From contig CAUYUJ010022059.1 in the NCBI GenBank assembly GCA_963575745.1, forward strand, positions 186,001 through 250,000: a stretch of DNA of 64,000 bases, given 5' to 3'. Positions 28,884 through 38,595 of this stretch are shown piece by piece. The notes beneath the pieces are model-generated. The model worked only from the letters and a program-made list of their open reading frames with translations, made no database searches and had not been told where the DNA came from. A program made the position numbers and the translations under genes. This DNA comes from Prorocentrum cordatum. Taxonomy: Eukaryota; Sar; Dinophyceae; Prorocentrales; Prorocentraceae. Every line of letters begins with the position of its first letter. Position 1 is the first letter of the stretch.

Positions 28884-30297
28884 CCGCAGCTCGTCCTCGC
28901 GTAACCGTCGTGGGGCCCCAGGCCCATGCGGCGAAAGTAGGTCGAGCCCGCGTGCTGCCTCGCAGAGGCCATGCACTCCTCGTGAGAGGGTGCAAAGGGA
29001 AGCTGACGCTCCCCACCTCTCCATCTCAGACGACCTGCCGGCGGCGGCGTCCGCTGCAGGCGAAATAGCTGAGCTCAGAGACCAGGTTGAAACCTTCGTG
29101 TCCTGGCAGTACTCTGGACTACTGCAGAGCGTTCAGACGAACGCTGCCAACACTGCTGCTCTACGCCAAGATCTTGACGGCGCCTTAGGGATCATTGATT
29201 CCAGGATCGCCGAATATCGACGCATCTTAGGTGAGCTGCAGTACCAGGTTGACCGTGAGGTGTCACACTCAGGTGAACGAACGGCGATGGTCGAGAACCT
29301 GCGCAACTATCTCGCGCAGATGGAGCAACAGCTTGTGCTCGTACGCGACACTGGCGTTTCAGCAGTCAGGATCCTCCACGACGAGATCCATGACCAGCCC
29401 CGCAACCGACCACTACCAGCCGAGGCCACCGACTTCGGCGACGTTCAGTCTCAGATCAACGATCTTCGATCCCACATGGACCACACTACGGCGACGCTTC
29501 GCACCGAAGCGCACACCAACTCGTCGAACCTGATCGACATGTTGCAACGTACTGAGAGAGTCATCACTCAAAGGCTTGATGCGACCAACGCTGTCGTGCA
29601 GCCACTCGCTAACCGGATCTCTGACATCGAGCAGCGTTTTCCTGGTGTACAGGACGCCCTGGCAGAGTTGCGTGTCGGACGAGCCCAGACTGCGCAGCTG
29701 GATTCTCCTCCCACGGTTTACGATTTCGCCCGCCTCACTGACAGGTTGCAGGAGGTTGAGAAGGCGGCGGACCACGCGCAGTTAGAGCTCTCCCAGGTTT
29801 TTCGTGAGAGAGATACTGAGAAGGTACGTGTTGAGGGGCACCTCGCACGTCTGGAAAGTGAGTTGGAGGCACAAGGCGCCCGTCTCCGAGCCTACGAGCA
29901 ACGACTCGATCGGTATTCACAACGCTCTTGGGATACTGATGGGTACACACGTCAAAAGGTGGACCGGATACACGAAGACATGACGCGCTGGACGAATCAG
30001 CTGATTGACCACACCAATGATACCATACTTCGCCTTCAACCTGCAACCGACCTGCACAGGCCGACGGCGGCGTCCGCCGAAGCACCACAAGCTTCTGCAG
30101 GACAACAACGACGTACGTCACCAGGAGCAGCCTCCGCGGCAGCTTCAGCTCAGACACGCCATGTGTCTCCTGTGCGCACAGAGCCAACTACTGACGGTGT
30201 ACCGATACCCTCACAACCATTGTCTGCGGTTTCGGTCAACACTACTACTCCTATCAAGGAGTCAGACACCGTCCGAGTGAGTCCCTGTCTTGCCTAA
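28858..30297 (+). CDS. Element 2 gag coiled-coil region
   Basis: The continuous frame of 479 residues has, after a basic Ser/Arg-rich N-terminus, long heptad-type coiled coils from about 29050 to 30050 (for example EIAELRDQVETF and LENLRNYLAQMEQQLVLV-like segments, LQEVEKAADHAQLEL, EAQGARLRAYEQRLDRYSQ). The last 90 residues are Ser/Thr/Pro-rich. Such a long coiled coil ahead of the capsid is unusual for copia gag, but element 1 has a comparable coiled coil in the same place. It probably drives particle assembly (inferred). It ends at a TAA and the capsid follows in another frame. Confidence 0.6.
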   Translation: MRHHTHGPNRSSSSRNRRGAPGPCGESRSSPRAASQRPCTPRERVQREADAPHLSISDDLPAAASAAGEIAELRDQVETFVSWQYSGLLQSVQTNAANTAALRQDLDGALGIIDSRIAEYRRILGELQYQVDREVSHSGERTAMVENLRNYLAQMEQQLVLVRDTGVSAVRILHDEIHDQPRNRPLPAEATDFGDVQSQINDLRSHMDHTTATLRTEAHTNSSNLIDMLQRTERVITQRLDATNAVVQPLANRISDIEQRFPGVQDALAELRVGRAQTAQLDSPPTVYDFARLTDRLQEVEKAADHAQLELSQVFRERDTEKVRVEGHLARLESELEAQGARLRAYEQRLDRYSQRSWDTDGYTRQKVDRIHEDMTRWTNQLIDHTNDTILRLQPATDLHRPTAASAEAPQASAGQQRRTSPGAASAAASAQTRHVSPVRTEPTTDGVPIPSQPLSAVSVNTTTPIKESDTVRVSPCLA

Positions 30298-30388
30298 GAT
30301 CACGCAGCTGCTCGAGTGACAGCAAAAAGTACGGAAGATCTTTGGGGCCGCCTCAGGGCGACCGTCCAAAGCATATGCCTTCCTATGC

Positions 30389-31594
30389 GTGGCTGAACAG
30401 CCCGAGTGTACCTTTGAGGACTTACGAGACAGTGGAGACTTCGAGAGCATCGAGTGCAAACTCGCTGCCGCTCTCAGCGACATCTTATCCTCAGACTTGC
30501 GCTACCAAATCAGGCGCATCGAAACCAGAGAGCACAAAGCAGGACGCGTGCTCAAAGGACGCCAGATGTACTGGCACATCCTACAGTCCCACAAAGTGAC
30601 AGAGGTTGATGACGACCTGCACGGCTTCGAGCGCCTTAAAGAACTGAGGATGAGAGATGAAGGTTTGCAACGTTTCATTACTAACTGGGACGCTTTACTA
30701 TTGGAGTGCCGAGAAGCACCCGACCCAAAGATCTTGGAATCTCTGTTTCGCACACAGATTCGCAGACATGCCTGGATGAAACAAGATATGTACGAGTACC
30801 AGCGCATGAAGATCAGCGACCCGAATCGCACTTATGATTGGCTCCGACAGTGCGTCCTGGACGTATTGGAGCTGAAACAATTGGAGAATAATCACAATAA
30901 GTTACGGTACGAACACGAGACTCGTTCTCAAGTGAATGTATGCGCCGCTTGGAAGAAAGGCAACTGTCGCAATGGTGACCGATGCAAGGCTTTGCATACC
31001 TATTCCAGGGACTGGAAGAACACCAGATCTTCCAGAGCATCGACCGCTGGCGGCGACTCCCGCCGCAGCGTCTCAACCCCTGCGAATCCCAAGAAGCCAG
31101 CATCGAAACCATTTTGCTTCGAGTTCGCCACTTGCAACACATGCAACAGAGGCGACAAGTGCACCTTCCCACACATGGCGCAGTGCAGAGACTTCGCACA
31201 GACAAGTGCACTAAGGGCGACAAATGCAAATACGCTCACCTTGCACCTGGTGCGAAGACATCCGAGCGAAGCCCGAGTCGCCCACGGGCCTCCAGTCAGG
31301 ACAGTCGTGGCCGACCACCATCCCGCGGATCAGGGAGCCAACGTTCTTCACAACGCTGGGGGTTCCGCTCCGCAAGAGACTCACGCCATGGACGTGACAA
31401 CCGACGCCAATACGACCGATCTCGCTCATCCTCCAGGAGGTCTCCAGACTCTCGCAGTCAGTCGAGAAGTCGTCACGACAGATCTTCGCGATCTACCTCC
31501 CGAGGACGAGACAGCCGTGGCGGAGGACGTGGCAGCCCACGTGGCCTCGATAGATCATACGGTAGTGACAGAGGACGTGGCCGACGCTCCATGA
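30389..31594 (+). CDS. Element 2 gag capsid and CCCH zinc fingers
   Basis: The frame of 401 residues has its first 170 residues helical and capsid-like (RRIETREHKAGRVLKGRQ, then LQRFITNWDALLLECREAP). Two CCCH fingers follow: C-x7-C-x5-C-x3-H (CAAWKKGNC..CKALH, 30940-30996) and C-x8-C-x5-C-x3-H (CFEFATC..CTFPH, about 31117-31176). A third finger starts in this frame (CRDFAQ, 31183) but finishes in the overlapping frame (CTKGDKCKYAH), so one base appears to be lost at about 31200. The frame after that point is therefore probably not the native protein. CCCH fingers instead of CCHC knuckles are shared with element 1. Confidence 0.65.
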   Translation: MAEQPECTFEDLRDSGDFESIECKLAAALSDILSSDLRYQIRRIETREHKAGRVLKGRQMYWHILQSHKVTEVDDDLHGFERLKELRMRDEGLQRFITNWDALLLECREAPDPKILESLFRTQIRRHAWMKQDMYEYQRMKISDPNRTYDWLRQCVLDVLELKQLENNHNKLRYEHETRSQVNVCAAWKKGNCRNGDRCKALHTYSRDWKNTRSSRASTAGGDSRRSVSTPANPKKPASKPFCFEFATCNTCNRGDKCTFPHMAQCRDFAQTSALRATNANTLTLHLVRRHPSEARVAHGPPVRTVVADHHPADQGANVLHNAGGSAPQETHAMDVTTDANTTDLAHPPGGLQTLAVSREVVTTDLRDLPPEDETAVAEDVAAHVASIDHTVVTEDVADAP

Positions 31595-32319
31595 GCCGTG
31601 GTTCGTCCCGTGGTTCTTCCCACTTCAGAGCACGATCCCCTGCCAACCATCGAAGATCTCGCCGCTCCGACCGCAGTTACGTCATACCTGACAAGACCCT
31701 CATGGCCTCCACCAAAGCCACTACATCATCCACCAAGCCACGGCGTCGGATACGTTTTGACACACATCATGTGGAATACTACCCGCACATCGTCTCCGGC
31801 AAGGCCAGACAGGATACGTGGAAGGAGTTGCCGAATGAGGGCGACATTGTCAATGTACCAGAGCCACTACCACAATGGTGGTGGAAACAGAGTGCCGACG
31901 CCCTACAACATTGTCAACGGGAGGCACAATTATGGTACAAAGATCTACATGACTACCGACACAACAAGGGGTCGGTGGTCACACCAACTGCGATTCTGAA
32001 TTCCGATGACTCTACCAAGCAGTCACCAAAGACAGCCCAGACAAAGACAACGACGTCGCAAGTCGACCCTCCACGCTCGACTGCTGCGTTGACACGCTCC
32101 TGGGTTCTCGACAGTGGATCTGCACATCATATTCAGGGTAAACACGAACTGACGCAGACCGAATCGGATCGCATATTCGCGAGGAGCATACTCTGGAAAC
32201 TGCCAACGGCGATCGTACTGTCAACGAGCACTACGACATACGGCTACCCGAGGTTGGCTTACATAGTTCAGCTCGTGCCTTGCCAGATTGCCCATCATTA
32301 CTATCAGTTGGAAAATTGA
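31195..32319 (+). CDS. Element 2 RS-rich linker and retropepsin
   Basis: The frame (usable from about 31195) first completes the third CCCH finger. It then reads an Arg/Ser domain of about 150 residues with many SR/RS and RSR steps (31260-31670), as in splicing factors. After a linker with Trp-rich PQWWWKQ, the retropepsin begins with W-V-L-D-S-G-S at 32101-32121; D-S-G is the catalytic turn. The C-terminal half of the protease lies in the next frame (LLSVGKL). The RS domain is unusual in a retroelement protein and suggests contact with the splicing machinery or nuclear targeting (speculative). Confidence 0.65.
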   Translation, partial: RTDKCTKGDKCKYAHLAPGAKTSERSPSRPRASSQDSRGRPPSRGSGSQRSSQRWGFRSARDSRHGRDNRRQYDRSRSSSRRSPDSRSQSRSRHDRSSRSTSRGRDSRGGGRGSPRGLDRSYGSDRGRGRRSMSRGSSRGSSHFRARSPANHRRSRRSDRSYVIPDKTLMASTKATTSSTKPRRRIRFDTHHVEYYPHIVSGKARQDTWKELPNEGDIVNVPEPLPQWWWKQSADALQHCQREAQLWYKDLHDYRHNKGSVVTPTAILNSDDSTKQSPKTAQTKTTTSQVDPPRSTAALTRSWVLDSGSAHHIQGKHELTQTESDRIFARSILWKLPTAIVLSTSTTTYGYPRLAYIVQLVPCQIAHHYYQLEN

Positions 32320-33575
32320 TTGAGGTTGATGGCTTCCGGCAGACTTGGGATCCTGAGTTGGGCTACTTGCTTCAGGATCCGGGGGGCCAATGGTATAAGA
32401 TTCCAGTCAACAACAGAGTTCCAGAATTACGACTCGACGACCTGCTGATGATACCGCCACCACGCGTGTGCACTTCGTCAGCACCCAGACGTCGTCAGCG
32501 CAAGCGTTCATCCGCCCGCTGCAACGACATATGTTGGCGCTGCAAAACTACAGAGCAGTCACCACCCACAGATGAGCTGCGGCTCCGCATAGGGACCTGC
32601 CCCAAGAGACCACATGTCGGCGAGGGAGGAGGAGCACGGACCGCCAAGGTCGAAGAACCTCCCGACACAAATAACGCCGAGCCCAACGTGGATGCACCCA
32701 CCGACTCGCTTATGTCTCAGACGCAGTGTTCTCCTCCCACATGCGGGGGGCTAGCAGATACAGCTCAAGCAGATACCGACATGACGACGACCTTCACCGA
32801 GGATATGCCGACGGAGACGCTCACAACAGTGCACCACGACAGTGATCGCGCTCTTCCAAACAGACAGAAGACACCGATTGACCCTATGCACTACATGACC
32901 CACAGCCCAAAAAACCCAGACTGTGAGATTTGTTCTCGCACGATGGCGCAAAGCGCTCCGTGTCGACGACAGCGCAAACCACATCCACCGGCAGACCCCA
33001 CCGACGAGGACACAGCCTACGAGGCATTTGTCCCGAAGAAGTTTGGGGAAGCTCTAACTGCCGACCATGTCGTCTTGGCCAAAGATGATGCCGCCGACAA
33101 GCACGGCGACAAGTATGCACTTGTTGTCCTGGATAGATACACCGGCATCTTCATAGCATACCCAGCATTACACAAAGACGCAGCTACTACAAAAGCATCC
33201 TTCCAGCAGTTCATCGCCGCGAACGATGAGGTGAAGCATATTTACACAGACAATTCTGGAGAGCTTCAGAAGGCATGCCGCCAACCGGTGTGGAGACATG
33301 ACACTAGTACTCCTCATCGTCCACAAACGAATGGATTGATTGAGCGCCTTGTCAAGATCGTCATTCTCGGTGCGAGAGCTGTGTTGCATATGTCTGGTCT
33401 GGGACACGAATGGTGGAAAGAGGCCATGCAAGCCTTTTGCTGTGGACAATTCTGTGCATCCATCCACGGGCGTTGCTGCCCTCAGCGAGGAGCACGTCGA
33501 CAAGACAGCTCATGGGATACGTTTAGGAGAAAGTTTTCCCGGGCACTGGAAATGCCTTCATCCCGAGATCAATAA
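32280..33575 (+). CDS. Element 2 protease C-terminus, integrase zinc motif and core
   Basis: The frame (431 residues) opens with CPSLLSVGKLIE, the second half of the retropepsin. It has a disordered linker, then the pre-integrase zinc motif HYMTHSPKNPDCEIC at 32889-32933 (His/His, C-x2-C). The integrase core follows: LTADHVVLAKDD (33057), IYTDNSGELQK (33240) and QTNGLIERLV (33325), providing the D, D, E triad with normal spacing. Related motifs occur in element 1 integrase. From about 33450 the native reading moves to the next frame. Confidence 0.75.
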   Translation: MPDCPSLLSVGKLIEVDGFRQTWDPELGYLLQDPGGQWYKIPVNNRVPELRLDDLLMIPPPRVCTSSAPRRRQRKRSSARCNDICWRCKTTEQSPPTDELRLRIGTCPKRPHVGEGGGARTAKVEEPPDTNNAEPNVDAPTDSLMSQTQCSPPTCGGLADTAQADTDMTTTFTEDMPTETLTTVHHDSDRALPNRQKTPIDPMHYMTHSPKNPDCEICSRTMAQSAPCRRQRKPHPPADPTDEDTAYEAFVPKKFGEALTADHVVLAKDDAADKHGDKYALVVLDRYTGIFIAYPALHKDAATTKASFQQFIAANDEVKHIYTDNSGELQKACRQPVWRHDTSTPHRPQTNGLIERLVKIVILGARAVLHMSGLGHEWWKEAMQAFCCGQFCASIHGRCCPQRGARRQDSSWDTFRRKFSRALEMPSSRDQ

Positions 33576-34899
33576 CCAGACTGCAAAGTTCAGAGAAAAC
33601 GCTCGGGAATGGTTTTTCATGGGTTACCATTTACACTCTGGTGGACGATGGTCAGGTGATTATCTTGTCTTGGACACGGCTACATACGCCAAGAACCCCG
33701 ACGGTGAACTGCGTCGCGTACACAGGGTCAAAGACATCATCATCCCCGACGGCAAGTTCACCTACCCAGTGAAAGAGGGTATCTTGCGACATCACAACCC
33801 AGAGGCACACGACGAGGTCAAGGCATCTACTTCTCGCCCCCTGGGCGACAAACCTATGCTTGAGCCTCCACTTGCCTATCCTAAAGAATGGGATGATCCT
33901 TCTACCATGACGATGGACGGCAACATCGCAGATGCCCACCCATCGGCCTCTGAGGTTGCTGCACCAGCGCCGGAGCCCGACTACTGGGAACAGCGCGGAT
34001 ATTGCGTCATCAGACATATGCGTACTCCACGCAGGAAATTGTTCATACCAACAGACGGTGTCATGAACATACCTGTACCTGTTGATCAGCTCGACGTGAC
34101 ACGAGACTTCGAGACGACTTCTACCTTCGACGGAGAAAGTGCCTTTCGCTATGTTTGGGACGGTGTCAGCGCCACCGACCACCGGGAGTTGAGCGAGCCA
34201 TGGACCGGCCTGGTTCGATTCTATGAGCTCCCCAAAATGTTGCCAGACGGCAAAATGGTGGTCCGTGGCCGCGAGACACGCGCACAGACCACGACGCGTC
34301 CTGACCACATTCTTCCCGAGCATTGGAAGACCTTATCTCGTGGACAACAAAAGAAAGAAATCGAGTACGCCGAAGATGTCAAACGAGCTCGTGAGATTCG
34401 TGACCGAGCTGCACTTCGAGTGTGGACACGACAGGACAAACAAACTAAACAAATCCGTACCACTACAGTTGGCGGACCCACATGGAATATTGTGGAAAGA
34501 CGGATTACGTACGATACCGACAACGGCGCGGTCATCCGTGACGAGGACGTCAAGGGCGTGACCAACAAAGAGATTCTGTATGCCAAACTACCTGGTGGAC
34601 CACGTGACATTACTACGGTACTATACTACCGCCAACCCCCACCACAGCATGCTGGAGTCGCACGTGCTTTGGTACTTGTCGACAGTGAGGGGAACGATTT
34701 CGGGACCGTGAACCCGCTTACACGCAAGTTCACCCCGTCGGTAGCAGTGCCCACTATGCCACGTGAGACGACATACACACCGGCACACAGAGACAATATT
34801 CTTGATTCCTCGTGGGCACGCCCGGCCCTTGTTACCAGAAGTTTGAGTAAGAAGGAAGTTGCCGCAGAACCACGTGCACAGGAGGCCCTGAGAAAATAA
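33450..34899 (+). CDS. Element 2 integrase C-terminal region and RT leader
   Basis: The frame is meaningful from about 33450: GIRLGESFPGHW, then FFMGYHLHSGGRWSGDYLVLD, the copia integrase tail that includes a G-Y-H..GG-W-x-G-D-Y strand pattern. A long linker follows with repeated charged stretches (RGQQKKEIEYAEDVKRAREIRDR). It ends at a TAA at 34897-34899, after which the same frame stays open to 37149, so the stop is a single nonsense codon (or a recoded stop) within one long pol frame. Confidence 0.65.
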
Positions 34900-34929
34900 T
34901 ACGAGCGACTTGAAAAGAAACAAACGTGG

Positions 34930-37149
34930 ATGTTGGAGACTGTTGCAGAAAAAGCTGATATAGAGTCACAAGCGATTCGTACTGGGACGAAAGCTCATTT
35001 CTTCAACATCTTGGAGCTATCTTCAGTCAAACATGAGGAATTTCCTCCTGATCTACGTAAATTCAAGGGCCGAGTGGTGGTTCAGGGCAATACAGGCACA
35101 GATGAAACTGGTTTGGCTGCCATATTCGCCGACGCCGCATCCAGCGCTTCGCATATCGAGGCTTCCAAACTTTGTGATGCTACTGCATTATTGCCACAAT
35201 ATGCGGGCGAACAAAGTGATGCACCTGGAGCATACACGCAGGCATTGTTATACGGCGACGGACGAATCGACCCAGTGGATACTTGGATTGCCATACCCAA
35301 ATGGCGCCAACCGGCATCCTGGTCGAAATGCAAGAATCCCGCGTGCCGATTACGATTGGCGCTATACGGACATCCTCTTGCAGGTGTCTTTTGGGAACGA
35401 AAGTGTCGCACATGCTTGGGAAGTGTTGGATTTGAGCCTATTCCAGGATGGGAATGCGTATGGAGACACAACAAACTGGGACTGCTACTTTCAGTATATG
35501 TGGACGACTTCAAATTAGCCGGACCAGCTACCAATCTACAAGCTGGCTGGGATTATATCCGCAAAAGCGGCATTGACTTGGATCCGCCTACCCCATACTC
35601 TCAATACCTTGGCAGTGGACAACAGGCATATGACGTACCACAGAACATCTTCGACAAACGAATGTCTACCATTCGACCTATGTTGCCTGCGCACAGTGAT
35701 AAAGATCACCATACAGCCAAGCAAGTTCGTGGAATTCGACATGACATGCTTGGTTTTACTGATCAGTGCATTGAACGGTACCTGGAATGCGCTTCCAAGC
35801 GCGCCCAGGGACCAGGGTCACGTCGGAAACGGTCCGACTCGCCGAGGGCTTCGCGATCCAAATCGCCTGGCTCCTCCGGGTCGGTCGCCAGACCCACTAG
35901 CGTGCTCAACGCACGGCCGCGATTATCCAGCCCAGCTAGATCGGTCGATAAACCTTCCACTACGACAGAATCCACAACAGTCACATACGATGACCTACCC
36001 GACGCCGAGACCCCTGGCATCGAAGACACCTCTTTTACCGAGTCTGACTACTCCGACGAGGGTATCCTTGGCCAGGGCGCGGCGAGTGTACTGATGAAGA
36101 TTCTCTACCTGGCACGTTGCTGTCGTTTCGATCTTTTACATCCAGTATGTATGCTAGCCAGAGAGATTACCAAATGGATTACCACGTGCGATAAACGTCT
36201 ACATCGGTTGATATGCTACATCAAGACGACGCGTACACATTGTTTACATGGATGGATAGGCGATGCTTCAGACAGGCTATCCATCATGCTCTTCACTGAC
36301 GCCTCGTTCGCCGATTGCATTACATCCTCCGAGTCCACTACCGGCATCTTCGCCGCGCTTGTTGGACCTAACACGCTCTTCCCGGTCAACGCTGTGTGTA
36401 AGAAACAAACGGTCGTATCGCACTCATCTACGGAGTCCGGGATCGTTGCTCTTGACTCAGCACTACGACTGGAGGGGCTACCACTACTCTCATTCTGGGA
36501 GGCCGTGGTGGAGGTTGCCAACACATGCAAAGAGAAGAATACTTGCCTGGGCTGCCTGGGACGCGCCGACACGGCGACATGTCCGACGTTGGCCGCCAAG
36601 AAGAGGAGGCGCAAGCCATCGCCTCGCAAGGCGCCCCCCACAAGGAGATCTCCTCCTAGCCGTAGGCAGCTACCGCTGAAGACGGAGTTACCTACGCCTC
36701 CAAAGAGGCGCACGATATCCCATGAGGGTACCGTGTTGCACGTGGATCCAGAACCTGCTCAGGAGAGCAGCTATCCCAAAGTGCGTCTCATCGTCCTCGA
36801 GGATAACCAGGCCGTGATCAAAATTGTCCAAAAGGGACGTACACCAGCACCTCGTCATCTTCATCGTACCCATCGTATAAACCTGGATTGGATATGCGAG
36901 ACATGCCAACTCGAACATACCGAGCTCAAGTATGTAGGTACAACAAAGCAGATTGCAGATATGATGACCAAACATTTTGAGCCAAAGACAGCAGACCTCT
37001 GGAGGGACCTCTTGGAGCACTCACTCATCTTTCCTGTTGCTCTGGTACAATGTGCTCCAACGAAACCATGGAAACCACTACGAGGGCCTCGGAGGCCCGA
37101 TGGTTTACCTCATGTTGCTGAACCTCCAAAATTGGATGGATGTCCGTAA
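34930..37149 (+). CDS. Element 2 reverse transcriptase and RNase H
   Basis: The uninterrupted frame has 739 residues. RT: FKGRVVVQGN, DAPGAYTQALL (first catalytic Asp region, about 35218), LALYGHPLAGVFWE, and Y-V-D-D at 35497-35508 with both Asp kept. RNase H: LFTDASFADC (about 36291), VVSHSSTESGIVALD (36414), LEDNQAVIK (36799) and HRTHRINLDW (36862), all standard copia motifs; TKQIADMMTK marks the end. Two insertions are unusual: a Ser/Arg-rich stretch of about 90 residues between RT and RNase H (35800-36040), and a Lys/Arg/Pro-rich stretch of about 80 residues inside RNase H before DNQ (36530-36780). This is the best preserved domain set of the window and could still be active as a fragment. 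Confidence 0.85.
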   Translation: MLETVAEKADIESQAIRTGTKAHFFNILELSSVKHEEFPPDLRKFKGRVVVQGNTGTDETGLAAIFADAASSASHIEASKLCDATALLPQYAGEQSDAPGAYTQALLYGDGRIDPVDTWIAIPKWRQPASWSKCKNPACRLRLALYGHPLAGVFWERKCRTCLGSVGFEPIPGWECVWRHNKLGLLLSVYVDDFKLAGPATNLQAGWDYIRKSGIDLDPPTPYSQYLGSGQQAYDVPQNIFDKRMSTIRPMLPAHSDKDHHTAKQVRGIRHDMLGFTDQCIERYLECASKRAQGPGSRRKRSDSPRASRSKSPGSSGSVARPTSVLNARPRLSSPARSVDKPSTTTESTTVTYDDLPDAETPGIEDTSFTESDYSDEGILGQGAASVLMKILYLARCCRFDLLHPVCMLAREITKWITTCDKRLHRLICYIKTTRTHCLHGWIGDASDRLSIMLFTDASFADCITSSESTTGIFAALVGPNTLFPVNAVCKKQTVVSHSSTESGIVALDSALRLEGLPLLSFWEAVVEVANTCKEKNTCLGCLGRADTATCPTLAAKKRRRKPSPRKAPPTRRSPPSRRQLPLKTELPTPPKRRTISHEGTVLHVDPEPAQESSYPKVRLIVLEDNQAVIKIVQKGRTPAPRHLHRTHRINLDWICETCQLEHTELKYVGTTKQIADMMTKHFEPKTADLWRDLLEHSLIFPVALVQCAPTKPWKPLRGPRRPDGLPHVAEPPKLDGCP

Positions 37150-37509
37150 GTATGCAAAATCTTACTTACAGAGGAAGAAAGATGGGGCGAGGTAGGATCA
37201 GAATGCGGAATGCAGTGCGTTGGCCAAGCCAATCACGAGGGCATATGTGCATGCATGTACCATATCGGGTTTCCTGTTGCAGCTACCGGTTTGCGCACAC
37301 CTCGCTCGAGAGCACGTTCCCCGCGCGGTAGACAACCCCGCCATTCTCCTTCACCTCCACATGGTACAGAGAGGTCTAGGACACTTATTGTGCGTTCGTG
37401 CCGCAGCAATTTTACGACTCGAGCTACAAAGCTTACCAGCATCCTGTTCGCCGTGTACGAGGTGCAACTAAGTGAGATCGGTTCTAATCCCGATTCCCCC
37501 ATCCCCGAG

Positions 37510-38510
37510 ATGGATCAGGCACCGCCGCTCCACCTCGTCGGCTGGCACATCGGCTACGACGCCGAGTACGACCCGAACGCCAAGGACGATGGCCGCGTGG
37601 GCTTCACGTACCACGCTCAAACAGGCCGTCCTCGTGATCCCGAAGATGGCTTGCATATGTACATCATCGGCGTGCTGATCGTAGTGCAGAGTTTGACTTC
37701 CGCGTGCCCGACGAATCCACTATTGTCGAAGTTACCCGCTCCGCGTCCGCTGACGTGAAGAGTTGGATCGGCGAAGTTGGTGGAGGAGTCGGCGGCAACG
37801 CCAACTACGAGTACAGTGCGACCACGGCTACGCCATGGATATCTTTCATGAGAGCCATGTGCATGATCTCCAGCCTCTTCACACGCAATTCTTCTATACA
37901 AGAAAACGTTCGTGGCTTGCATGATCATCTGCACGCGGTGATTCCAGGCTCACACCGCGAGTGCCAACCAATGGAACTCACGACAGTGGTATTGAAGACG
38001 GAGTGGATGATGATGCACAACGATTGGTCAACAGTTGGGAGTCCATTTCTTGGGCCATATACCGAGGACAGCGTTCAGGACACAACATATTTTTACGGAG
38101 ATGGACTTTGTGCGCCTCATGACGCATACAGTAGTGGATTGACAACTCCCAGCTACGCTCCTAAACTTGATCGCGCTGCGATCGAATTACCCGCGCGCCC
38201 ACCTGGCCTATCCAGGACATCAGATACTGCGGGGCACCTTGGCCACGTTGTCGAAGATAACCTTGTCACCGTGATGAGGGCGTTCTCCGATCTTACCCAG
38301 GTAAGCAAATTCCGCCGCAAGCTCAGTACGTGGTTGACTGCACGCGGAGGATTTGGAGGTATCGAATCACGCCCCAAGACGGTGGCAACACCATCCGATC
38401 ACCCAGACGGCTGGAAGACCCTACCAGAGTACGACGAACATGTGGCGAGTACTTATCGTTGGCAACCATGCGAAGAGGGCTTTGTATTCATGGGCGAGAC
38501 CCCATACTGA
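37510..38510 (+). CDS. Element 2 accessory region, segment 1 (unknown)
   Basis: The reading begins at the ATG at 37510 (MDQAPPLHLVGWHIGYD) and continues in another frame from about 37685 (FDFRVPDESTIVEVTRSA) to 38510. Composition is balanced, with a structured first part and a Leu/Val-containing helical part near 38240 (VVEDNLVTVMRAFSDLTQVSKF). No family was recognised. It follows RNase H by about 360 bases. The next segment (TEVDPGLTPGNDTDP, near 38510) again continues in another frame, so segments 1 and 2 were probably one protein. Confidence 0.5.
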
Positions 38511-38595
38511 GGTTGACCCTGGTCTTACTCCTGGTAATGATACTGATCCACTCGAACTTGCACAAGCAAAATACAGCGCATTTTGAGGTGGTCGA

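Noticed and set aside
31180-31215. Programmed -1 frameshift site between gag and pol of element 2
   Set aside because: No X-XXY-YYZ slippery heptamer or downstream structure is evident, and the frame change cuts through a zinc finger, which a single lost base explains better.
37475-37500. tRNA B-box-like GGTTCTAATCC
   Set aside because: No matching A box, acceptor stem or cloverleaf could be folded around it.
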